The position numbers and the translations under genes were made by a program. DNA of 64,000 bases from Cognatishimia activa (GTDB taxonomy: Bacteria; Pseudomonadota; Alphaproteobacteria; Rhodobacterales; Rhodobacteraceae). This document shows positions 8,710-16,117 of this stretch, in pieces. Every line of letters begins with the position of its first letter. Within the stretch, counting starts at the first letter, position 1. The stretch is from contig NZ_CP060010.1 in NCBI RefSeq assembly GCF_017798205.1, positions 930,001 through 994,000 on the forward strand. Direction: 5' to 3'. Below the pieces are notes generated by a model. That model did no database searches, was not told the origin of the DNA, and saw only the letters and a list, made by a program, of their open reading frames with translations.

Positions 8710-9714
8710 TTAGTTGCCCAATGCGTTGATGCGATCCAGAACGCCTTCAGGCCAGGACGCTGCAGCTTCGCTGCCGACATACTGAGACTGCACATGGGTG
8801 CGGAAGGCCGCAAGGTCTGGGGTGTAGATCTCGACACCTTGGCTGCGGATGAAGTCAGCCAGGTTGTTTTCTTTGTCGAGCTGCTTCAGGCGACCATAGG
8901 CGGCGGCTGCATCAGCTGCGCGCTGCACGGTGATCTTCTGATCTGCGCTCAGACCGTCCCAAGTTGCCTTGGAAAACGCGATGTAGTTCAGGTCAACAAG
9001 GTGAGATGTCAGAGAGATCTGCTTGGTGACCTCATAGAACTTCTGGTCAACCACTGTTGGCAGCGGGTTGTCCTGACCGTCAATCGCACCGGATGCAAGA
9101 GATGTATACACCTCAGAGAAGGCCAGAGGCGTTGGGGACGCGCCCAGAGCCGCACCCAGGAATTGCCATGCATCGGTGCCCGGCATCCGCAGGTTCACTC
9201 CCGCCAGATCTGCTGGTGTCTGAACGTCCAGTTCCGCGCGGGTCTGGCGCAGGTTCACGTGGCGACGGCCCAGATACATTACGGACAGCAGCTTCACGCC
9301 CAGCTCGTCTTCAACCTTTTGCTTGAAGGGATCCATCAGAGGATCGTTGAACACGCGCACCTGATGCGCTGCGTCCTGGTGGACGTAGCCGGTCGCAAAA
9401 ATCGAGAACTCTGGGAAGAACTGTGCCAGTTCTTGCGCAGACGCAATCGACATTGTCAGGTTGCCAGCAGCAATCGCTTCAAGCTCGGTGCCTTGCGCGA
9501 AAAGCGTGCCGTTGTAGCCGGCCTGATAGTCCGCAAAGCCTGCAACCATTGGCGCAAAGACTTCTGCCATCGCCACAGAGCGCTGGTCGGTCTCAGAACC
9601 GGATGTCGCCAGCGTAAAGGTCATGTCGGCAGCGTAAGTTGGCGTTACAGCGCCTGCTAGAATGCCGGTCGCGGCCAAAGCCGAAAACACAGCGCGGCGG
9701 GTCAAGGTCATCAT
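8710..9714 (-). CDS. TRAP transporter periplasmic binding protein, DctP type
   Basis: I choose the ATG at 9714 because GGGAGGA lies 5 bases upstream; the longer frame from 9780 would place charged residues before the signal peptide. The protein is about 334 residues. It starts with a signal peptide (MMTLTRRAVFSALAATG, cleaved near TYAAD). The mature part has the family features ETDQRSVAMAEVF, GVNLRMPGTDAW (about 165-176) and GAIDGQDNPLPT. The conserved Arg in the LRMPG block normally pairs with a substrate carboxylate, so an acidic ligand such as quinate, shikimate or a uronate-like acid is plausible. That is inference. Confidence 0.9.
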   Translation of the reverse strand: MMTLTRRAVFSALAATGILAGAVTPTYAADMTFTLATSGSETDQRSVAMAEVFAPMVAGFADYQAGYNGTLFAQGTELEAIAAGNLTMSIASAQELAQFFPEFSIFATGYVHQDAAHQVRVFNDPLMDPFKQKVEDELGVKLLSVMYLGRRHVNLRQTRAELDVQTPADLAGVNLRMPGTDAWQFLGAALGASPTPLAFSEVYTSLASGAIDGQDNPLPTVVDQKFYEVTKQISLTSHLVDLNYIAFSKATWDGLSADQKITVQRAADAAAAYGRLKQLDKENNLADFIRSQGVEIYTPDLAAFRTHVQSQYVGSEAAASWPEGVLDRINALGN

Positions 9715-9776
9715 GGTATATCCTCCCAAATTATACGGCGCCTCTCTGGCACCTGACCGTTTCTTTCGTCTCTCTG

Positions 9777-10898
9777 TCAATTGCCCTCTGCAGGAAGCGG
9801 TAAATGTACCGTCTCACCAGAAAGGGCTGCAGTTTGAATGGCTTCGATCACGCGCAGGGTGCGCAGGCCTTCTTCGCCCGAGACCAGTGGCTCGGCGGTT
9901 CCAGCAATGACTTCGACCAGATGTTCGATTTGATTGAGCAACGGGTCGGTGCGTTCACAGGGCATCGAGGCCGCTGAGATCGGCGACCACCAGTCGCGCT
10001 CTTCTTTGTGGGTCCACAGGCGCAGATCCGGGATCGATAGGGATCCATGCGAGCCGCCAATCAGATAGCAGCTCTCGGGCGCGTTGGGGTACACAGGGTA
10101 TTCCTTGGAGGTCATCTCCCAGCTCCAGGGGGCGACGACGCCGTCAGAAACCGACACGGTCGCAATGGCGCCAGTGTCAAATTTCAGCACTGCAGAGGCC
10201 ACGTCTTCGTTCTCAAACCCACGCTCTGATGGGGCGGCCTGGGCTTGAACCGAGATAACCTCTCCGCAGAAATGACGCATAAGATCAACGTCATGCACGA
10301 GGTTCACAGAAATCGGTCCCGCGCCTTTGAGCTTGCGCCAGGGGGCTGTGTCGAAATAGCCGTCGGGTTTATAGAACCAGCAGGTCACCTGCAGCGCACG
10401 GACTTTGCCGATGCCGCCATCTTGGATCAGACTATGGGCCTTGCGAATGATCGGGTTGTGGCGACGATGGTGCCCAACCAAGAGGGGCACCTCGGCGGCG
10501 CGCGCCTCGGCAACCAGCTCCATCGCGTCTTCGACAGAGGTCGCCAGAGGTTTTTCCACCATCACTGGCGTGCCTGCGCGAATGCAGGTCAAAGCCTGCT
10601 CCACATGCAGGCGCGTCGGGGTGGAAATGATCACTCCGTCTGGATTTTCCGCAGCAATCATTTCGGACAGATCGGAAAAGCAGGGAACGCCAAGCGTAGC
10701 CGCCGCCTCTTGCCCTTGGGGGCTGGGGTCGACGACTGCGACCAACACGGCTTGGTTTAGTTGCGCAATGGCCTCTGCGTGGCGCAGGCCAACCAGCCCA
10801 ATCCCCGCGATCGCCAGACGCGTATGCCGCGTCGCATTATTGTCTAATTTGTGGACTGCGCTGGCGCTCACAAACTTTCCCCCACTTAACAACCACAC
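9777..10898 (-). CDS. Gfo/Idh/MocA-family dehydrogenase (first copy, operon head)
   Basis: A 373-residue frame. The Rossmann start is RLAIAGIGLVGLRHAEA (about 27-43) and the VEKPLATSVEDAM signature lies near 113-125. The roughly 25 residues before the Rossmann fold look non-conserved, so a later start is possible. It is the promoter-proximal gene of the leftward operon, about 60 bp before dctP, and is divergent from the GntR regulator at 11059. The family oxidises polyols, sugars or cyclitols with NAD(P). Of the three dehydrogenases, this one, ahead of the transporter, is the best candidate for the first step on the imported compound. Confidence 0.8.
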   Translation of the reverse strand: MWLLSGGKFVSASAVHKLDNNATRHTRLAIAGIGLVGLRHAEAIAQLNQAVLVAVVDPSPQGQEAAATLGVPCFSDLSEMIAAENPDGVIISTPTRLHVEQALTCIRAGTPVMVEKPLATSVEDAMELVAEARAAEVPLLVGHHRRHNPIIRKAHSLIQDGGIGKVRALQVTCWFYKPDGYFDTAPWRKLKGAGPISVNLVHDVDLMRHFCGEVISVQAQAAPSERGFENEDVASAVLKFDTGAIATVSVSDGVVAPWSWEMTSKEYPVYPNAPESCYLIGGSHGSLSIPDLRLWTHKEERDWWSPISAASMPCERTDPLLNQIEHLVEVIAGTAEPLVSGEEGLRTLRVIEAIQTAALSGETVHLPLPAEGN

Positions 10899-11058
10899 TC
10901 GCAGATTCGCTGCATCTGACCGACACTAGGTGTTAAAAATGATAAAAGCAATAATATATGATATTTTTAAAAACAGATGATTTTTGCAATTCTTGATGAT
11001 ACTATGAGAAGCTGTTAGCCATTCCTTAAGAACCAAAGTGAGTCAGGCGGTGAGAGCC

Positions 11059-11730
11059 ATGTCCAAACAATCCGTGACCGTCGGCCTGTCGACTTATGAA
11101 AAGATCAAGCACGATATTATCTTTGGCATTCTGGAACCCGGCGCGAAGCTGAAACTCGAGCATCTCAAGACCCGCTATGAGGCCAGCGTCTCGACATTGC
11201 GCGAAACGCTTAACCGTCTGACAAGTGAGGGGTTTGTCTCGGCTGCCGAGCAGCGCGGGTTCTTTGTTCCGCCGGTTTCACCCGAAGATCTGACCGAGAT
11301 CGCGAACCTTCGGGTGCTGCTGGAATGTCATGCTCTGAAAGAGTCCGTGGAAAACGGCGACACCGAGTGGGAGGCCAATCTGGTCGCGGCCCATCACAAG
11401 CTGAATGTGATGGAAAAACGCATGCTGGCAGGCGATGATTCCGAGAAGGAAACCTGGAAGCGGTTTGACTGGGAATTTCATCTGGCGCTTATTCAGGCCT
11501 GCAATTCCCAGAACCTCTTGTCGCTGCACTCGACGCTCTATGACAAGTATCTGCGCTATCAGATGTTGGTACTGACATACCGTGGCGAAGAAGCCGTGCA
11601 GGAACACCGCGATATGTTTGATGCGGCCTTAGCGCGCGACGGCGACGCGGCCGCGACTGTGCTGAAACGCCATATTCTGCGCGGTCTGGAACATACCCTG
11701 GCCGCCATGAGAGCTGAGGAGGCGTCATGA
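11059..11730 (+). CDS. GntR-family regulator, FCD subfamily
   Basis: A winged-helix repressor with the N-terminal pattern YEKIKHDIIFGILEPGAKLKLEHLKTRY, then STLRETLNRLTSEGFV for the recognition helix, and an all-helical FCD ligand domain (about 85-220). I prefer the ATG at 11059, which has GGTGAG upstream; a GTG at 11038 would add seven residues. It is divergent from the TRAP/dehydrogenase operon, and the region between (10899-11058) is very A+T-rich, as expected for a promoter with operator sites. The stop overlaps the aldolase start (ATGA). It probably controls the divergent operon in response to the transported compound or a product of it. Confidence 0.85.
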   Translation: MSKQSVTVGLSTYEKIKHDIIFGILEPGAKLKLEHLKTRYEASVSTLRETLNRLTSEGFVSAAEQRGFFVPPVSPEDLTEIANLRVLLECHALKESVENGDTEWEANLVAAHHKLNVMEKRMLAGDDSEKETWKRFDWEFHLALIQACNSQNLLSLHSTLYDKYLRYQMLVLTYRGEEAVQEHRDMFDAALARDGDAAATVLKRHILRGLEHTLAAMRAEEAS

Positions 11731-12487
11731 AGAACCCGAAGAACCTTTTCAAGGCGGGGCTTAAAGCCGGGTCGCATCAGTTCGGTATTTGGAACTCGAT
11801 CGGCGAAAGCGGCGTCACAGAGATGCTGGGCAATGCAGGCTATGACTGGGTTATGATCGACTGCGAACACAGCCCGATTGAGGCCACGGCCGCTCTGCCA
11901 GCCTTGCAAGCTCTAGCGGCCTATCCTCAGACCTCGGCGGCCGTGCGGGTTGCGGGGAATGACACCGTTCTGATCAAACGCGTTCTCGATATGGGCGCAC
12001 AGACCATCATGGTGCCTTATGTGGAAAGCAAAGCCGAGGCGAAGGCCGCCGTTGATGCTATGCGCTATGGCCCACGCGGGATACGCGGCATGGCGGGCAT
12101 GACTCGCGCCACGCGCTTTGGGCAGGTTGAGGACTATTTCACAACCGCCGAAGAAGAGCTCTGCCTGATTGTGCAGGTCGAGACCGCCAAGGGCATGGCG
12201 GCGCTTGAAGAGATCGCGGGTGTTGATGGGGTGGATGCGGTCTTTATTGGCCCGGCGGACCTCAGCGCGAGCATGGGCTATCCGGGTCAGTTCGACCACC
12301 CTGAGGTCGTGAAACCATCGAGCAGGCCTTTGAGAGGTGCAAGAAAATCGGCATGCCCATTGGGCTCATGGATCTCAATGTAGAAGCCGCGAAACGCTGG
12401 ATCGCATTAGGCTCGAGCTTTACGGCTGTGGCTGTAGATCAAGTCCTACTCAGTCAGTCCATTCACGCGCTTCGTGCTGAGTTTTAA
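11727..12487 (+). pseudogene. HpcH/HpaI-family aldolase, frameshifted near its end
   Basis: The first part is a normal class II pyruvate/2-oxoacid aldolase: FGIWNSIGESGVTEMLGNAGYDWVMIDCEHSP, then QTIMVPYVESKAEAKAAVDAMRYGPRGIRG, then IVQVETAKGMAALEEIAGVDGVDAVFIGPADLS (metal-site and substrate-loop motifs). After the HPEV motif the frame shifts at the A-run at 12312-12314: one A appears to be missing, and the reading frame ends early at 12383. In the next frame the expected C-terminus continues (IEQAFERCKKIGMPIG and onward, ending LRAEF) to TAA at 12487. The family cleaves 4-hydroxy-2-oxo acids to pyruvate plus an aldehyde. The lesion is either a real mutation or a sequencing error in a homopolymer. 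Confidence 0.8.
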
Positions 12488-12511
12488 AACCGCGAACCCC
12501 CACGTGCTGAA

Positions 12512-12868
12512 CTAGGGGAGAACCAATAGCCAGAATGATGCGGTGATCACGGTCAGTGCGGTTCCGATCAAGACAGACGTCGCGATTACGCGTCTCGCGA
12601 CCCCATACATATCTGCAAAGAGATAGGCGTTGATCCCGGGCGCCATTGCGGCGGTCACGACCACCGACCGGAGCTTGGCGGTTTCCAGCACGCCCAAATG
12701 CGCAAGGCCAAAAGCCATCGCAGGTTGGACCATCAGCGAAAGCGCACAAAGGAACAAAATCGTTCGAAGATCTCCCTCAGGCTTATAGCGAAACAGCACG
12801 CCTCCCATGCCAAAGAGCGCGGCTGGCAGGGCGGCGAAAGTCCGGTGTGATGGGCCGCTCCGCAGCAT
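12512..12868 (-). pseudogene. AEC-family transporter, C-terminal remnant
   Basis: The 118-residue frame carries the last third of an auxin-efflux-carrier-type permease: AALPAALFGMGGVLFRY, then a hydrophobic segment, then VVVTAAMAPGINAYLFADMYGVARRV and a final membrane helix ending in VLP. Full proteins of this family have about 310 residues and ten membrane segments; here only about 100 residues match. The first dozen residues (MLRSGPSHRTF) look unrelated, so the break lies near 12830-12850. The truncation faces the integrated island at 13077, and loss of the 5' part probably happened when that or an earlier element inserted or caused a deletion. Positions 12869-13076 hold no gene I can support. 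Confidence 0.75.
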
Positions 12869-13076
12869 TGGGTAAAATGCATAAATGAATGCAAAGGGCC
12901 GATTGCGGCTTGGTCACCCGTCGGTCACTATTACCTGTTTCAAACAGATTTCACTTAAATCCATACTTGTTAAGTTTCATTTGGACGCTGCCGATGAATT
13001 TAGAACTTCTATTCAAGTGTCTTATTCCCTCTTTTCCTCGATTTGCATCTACTTTTCTCACGATTCAACCGCGCCC

Positions 13077-13121
13077 ATGGCATTGTAGAGGTCAGGGGTT
13101 CGATCCCCCTAGGCTCCACCA
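13077..13121 (+). repeat. Left attachment site: 3' half of tRNA-Ala(GGC)
   Basis: The 45 bases read from an anticodon loop (ATGGCAT, anticodon GGC) through the 3' anticodon strand TGTAG, a T-arm AGGGG-TTCGATC-CCCCT, the acceptor strand AGGCTCC, discriminator A and CCA. The bases before 13077 cannot form the matching 5' half: CGCCC stands where CTACA would be needed. It is thus a fragment, not a working gene. Islands that use tRNA genes often recombine at the anticodon loop, which fits this break exactly. The assignment to tRNA-Ala(GGC) is from remembered alphaproteobacterial sequences. No complete copy is present in the window. Confidence 0.75.
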
Positions 13122-13181
13122 ACCAACCACTTTCTAATTTCTTTCAATAAGTTACTGGAAAATAAAGGTGAATTTCTTTGG

Positions 13182-13201
13182 GTGCTACGCTGAGGTGCTA
13201 C
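13182..13201 (+). repeat. Pair of GTGCTAC repeats inside the left island end
   Basis: Two exact GTGCTAC heptamers start at 13182 and 13195, a 13-bp period, followed by AGTGA. The same layout recurs at the right end of the island (25138-25157). Such spaced heptamers next to the integrase start resemble the arm-type binding sites of lambda-like integrases. The second copy ends immediately before the integrase GTG start codon, so binding there could also repress the gene. Confidence 0.6.
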
Positions 13202-13202
13202 A

Positions 13203-14987
13203 GTGAGTGAACCTGAAGACATGCCAAGACACACCCGACTAGCGCTCCGCAACGGTGTCTATTATCACCGAGCAGCTGTCCCAAAGGACATCGTCCAGAC
13301 CTACGGAAAAAGGGAGGAATCTATCTCCCTCAGAACTAAAGACCCGAAAGAGGCTCTGCGTAAGATTAAGGTCGTGGCCGTTGAGGTTGATGAACGGTTC
13401 GATGCCCACCGTAGATACCTGGCTGCAATGGAGAGACCTGCACTTGCTGAACTGACAGCAGCTCAGATAGCGCACATAAAGCAAATCTACTTTGCGTATA
13501 TTCTCGAAGAGGACGAACAAGAGCGCCTTGAAGGGTTTGACGAATTCTCCGTGGACGAGAACGGAACACTGACCTGGCATTCTGAGCGGCCAGAACTACC
13601 CCGCAAGGCCTTCGAGGAACACCAGGACGATAGCGAGATGCTCTCTTCGCTGACTAAAAGGGACTACGCTCGCGGGCGACTCGATGAATTTATCCGTGGC
13701 GAGGCGGAAGAGGTCCTGACATGGGAAGGTGTAAGCCTTCGTCTCGATAAGGATTCACCTAGTTGGAGAGTTCTAGGAAGGGCATTGCAAGAGGCCATAA
13801 TAGAGGCTCACAGCGCCATTAAGGGGCGGGATGACGGAGAGGTGATCCAGACCCCGAATGTAGCCCCCAACGACCTCTCAAGGTCTCCTACGAGTGGTTC
13901 TCTCCCATTATTCTCGCAGGCCTCCCAGCAATTCATTGAAGAGCGAAGCCAGTCAAGCTGGACCGAGAGAACCAAACTCGATTTCCAAGCTCAATTGAGA
14001 AACTTCCAAGAAGCCGTAGGTGATAAGCCGCTTGATCAATACTCAAAAAGGGATGGTCGGGCTTTCAAGTCTATTCTCCAAAAACTACCCGCTAATTGGA
14101 GAAAGAAACCAAAACTCAAGAGTAAGAGTATCGAAGCGGCTGCCGAGTTAGCGAGCAAGGCTGGTCTGAGCCCAATGAATGCCACCACAGCGAACAAAAT
14201 TATGGGCCGCGTGTCGAACTTCTGGACGTGGGCCGACCACAACTATTTCGACGACAAGGGCCCTGAGCCACTCAAAGGAATGGCGTTTAAAATCCAAGTT
14301 TCTGCACGTGACCGCAGAAGCCCTTTTGAGATAACTCAGTTGAACTCGATCTTTGCCTCGCCGATTTATAAAGGTCACGTCTCTTCTAGAAAATGGAATG
14401 AACCCGGAACTTTTGTCGATCCTGCAAGCTCTCGCTATTGGGCTTTTCTAATATCGCTGTTCTCCGGTGCCCGCGAGGGAGAGATTTTCCACCTTTTGAC
14501 CTCAAACATCGAAGTTCGTGATGGTGTTAACGTGATGGTCATTGAAGAAGGTGATGATGGAAAGCGCGTTAAAACTAGCTCCAGCAAACGAACCATCCCA
14601 ATACACAGCCAACTGGAACGCTTGGGTTTGATTAGATTGGTTGAAGACAGGCGCAGCGCGGGGCACGAAACGCTGTTCCATGACTGTGAAGACAAAACCG
14701 CAGAGCGAGCAAAGGACAATTTTTCTAAGTGGTGTAGTCGGTTCTTAGAAGCGCAGGGGGTTAAGTCCCCTCTTCACGTGTTTCACAGCCTCCGTCACAA
14801 TTTCGAAGACGGTTGCAGAGCTGGCGGTGTCGAGCCTTACCTTATGGATGCTCTTCAAGGTCACGCTGAGAGCGGGATGCGTGGAGTCTACGGTCACGGG
14901 CGCTATCCGCACACAGTTTTAAAGGAGGCCGTTGAGAAGGTAAAATATCCTGGCCTTTCGCTTGGACACCTAAAAGGTTACCACTGA
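13203..14987 (+). CDS. int: Tyrosine site-specific recombinase (island integrase)
   Basis: A 594-residue protein, GTG start. The N-terminus (about 10-60, LALRNGVYYHRAAVPKDI) is the small beta-rich domain often found in alphaproteobacterial integrases (DUF6538-like). A core-binding helical region lies at about 235-350 and the catalytic domain at about 370-580. Catalytic residues visible: R424 (SGAREGEIF), H528 and R531 (HSLRH), H554 (LQGHAE) and nucleophile Y563 (GVYGHG). The family cuts and joins DNA through a 3'-phosphotyrosine at short attachment sites. Position and direction, directly after the left tRNA repeat, mark it as the integrase of this island. No excisionase was recognised; the HTH protein at 18273 is a possible candidate. 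Confidence 0.92.
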   Translation: MSEPEDMPRHTRLALRNGVYYHRAAVPKDIVQTYGKREESISLRTKDPKEALRKIKVVAVEVDERFDAHRRYLAAMERPALAELTAAQIAHIKQIYFAYILEEDEQERLEGFDEFSVDENGTLTWHSERPELPRKAFEEHQDDSEMLSSLTKRDYARGRLDEFIRGEAEEVLTWEGVSLRLDKDSPSWRVLGRALQEAIIEAHSAIKGRDDGEVIQTPNVAPNDLSRSPTSGSLPLFSQASQQFIEERSQSSWTERTKLDFQAQLRNFQEAVGDKPLDQYSKRDGRAFKSILQKLPANWRKKPKLKSKSIEAAAELASKAGLSPMNATTANKIMGRVSNFWTWADHNYFDDKGPEPLKGMAFKIQVSARDRRSPFEITQLNSIFASPIYKGHVSSRKWNEPGTFVDPASSRYWAFLISLFSGAREGEIFHLLTSNIEVRDGVNVMVIEEGDDGKRVKTSSSKRTIPIHSQLERLGLIRLVEDRRSAGHETLFHDCEDKTAERAKDNFSKWCSRFLEAQGVKSPLHVFHSLRHNFEDGCRAGGVEPYLMDALQGHAESGMRGVYGHGRYPHTVLKEAVEKVKYPGLSLGHLKGYH

Positions 14988-15258
14988 GGGAACTGTGCAA
15001 ACAACGGAGTAGCAAACACAACTAACTGCTTGTTCTTCGCGAATTGTTAAGTGTTAGGTCCACCAGCGCAGGCTTCAGAAGAAATTTCTTTCAGATTGCC
15101 CACTCTATACATATCACGCTACGCCAACTCTGCGACGAAACTCGATTTGTGAAAGTTCACCTTATACAGAGAAACAAAGCAAGTGCCTTGAATATGGATT
15201 TTCCTTCAAATCGGGTGAGAATTCTTTTAAGCTGTCACAACCCTGGACATGAGGCGTT

Positions 15259-15618
15259 ATGAAAATAAATATTTTAAAATCAATACTCTACACACATTTT
15301 GCCTTGTTGATTTCCTCAACCACTTTGCTTGCTGACAACCAAAGAAACCTGTCCTTGAGCCAACCATATTCAAACTGCTTGGCCAAAGCATATGTACGTA
15401 ACTTGCAAAAAAACGATCCACCAACGAAGACCATAGACCAGATACGTCAGCTCGCCGAAAGAAATTGTCGACGCCAAGAAACAAAAATGAAAAAGAACCT
15501 ATCAAAAGCTTATGAGTGCTCTGACGAATGTCCAATCGCAGTTGAAACAGCCGAAATGATTAAGCAGGGCATGTACTTGACGATAAAATTTGAGCTTTTT
15601 GGCCCCCCTAGCAATTAG
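15259..15618 (+). CDS. Small secreted protein, unknown function
   Basis: A 119-residue frame with a GAGG ribosome site before the ATG and a clear signal peptide (MKINILKSILYTHFALLISS, cleavage near LLAD). The mature part is basic and polar with four Cys residues (NCLAK, NCRRQ and the ECSDEC pair), so disulfides in the periplasm are likely. I recognise no family. It converges with, and overlaps by 11 bp at the stop, another small secreted Cys-containing protein on the other strand. The flanking stretch 14988-15258 is A+T-rich and holds only a doubtful 72-residue frame. Confidence 0.55.
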   Translation: MKINILKSILYTHFALLISSTTLLADNQRNLSLSQPYSNCLAKAYVRNLQKNDPPTKTIDQIRQLAERNCRRQETKMKKNLSKAYECSDECPIAVETAEMIKQGMYLTIKFELFGPPSN

Positions 15619-16108
15619 TAATTTTCATGGCCAAACAGTCTTTGACATACTGCTCCTTGTTTCCGGCCGACCTTTGCCAAATAACGCTCTTATCATAAGT
15701 CATTGTTTTTTCGCCCTTTTCGAGGGCCTTTGGAGCGGCCTGGCAGGCACCCCTAGAAAGTTGGTTACATCCCTTCTTAAAATAGGCCAGGCCTATATTC
15801 ACGAGTACTCCCAGAATCTTCTGTTTGTCGATTTCACTGTTTCCCGCACTATCAGATTGAGGCTTGGGCTTTTCCGGATTCAAAAACTTGTTTTCCAACT
15901 CATTTATGTCAAGAGGAACAGTGCTGTACCTACATCCTGCCGAGGTGCAATAGTGGTATAGCTCACGTAGGTCTGGTTTTTTTTCTGGAATAGGCGGACT
16001 TCCAGAATAGTTTTCAACATCAAAACTAGATGGTCCTTGTCCCTGATTGGCAGTTGCTGATGATGCAATCAGGACAATTGATAGAGGTACTATAATCCTT
16101 TTGAACAA
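15608..16108 (-). CDS. Secreted Cys-containing protein, unknown function
   Basis: A 166-residue protein starting with a signal peptide (MFKRIIVPLSIVLIASSATA, cleavage near ANQ). The mature part has a Pro-rich stretch (SGSPPIPEKKPDLREL) and six Cys residues in three pairs (YHYCTSAGC, GCNQLSRGAC and DCLAMKITNC), which suggests disulfide pairing in the periplasm. It begins 9 bp after the stop of the lipoprotein hydrolase, so the two are almost surely one operon and may act together in the envelope. I do not recognise the family. Confidence 0.55.
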   Translation of the reverse strand: MFKRIIVPLSIVLIASSATANQGQGPSSFDVENYSGSPPIPEKKPDLRELYHYCTSAGCRYSTVPLDINELENKFLNPEKPKPQSDSAGNSEIDKQKILGVLVNIGLAYFKKGCNQLSRGACQAAPKALEKGEKTMTYDKSVIWQRSAGNKEQYVKDCLAMKITNC

Positions 16109-16117
16109 TTTAATCTC

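Noticed and set aside
13077-13121. Functional tRNA gene
   Set aside because: Only the 3' half is present; the preceding bases cannot form the D-arm, anticodon 5' strand or acceptor 5' strand.
15044-15262. 72-residue plus-strand frame after the integrase
   Set aside because: No convincing ribosome site and no recognisable features; overlaps the start of the secreted protein gene.
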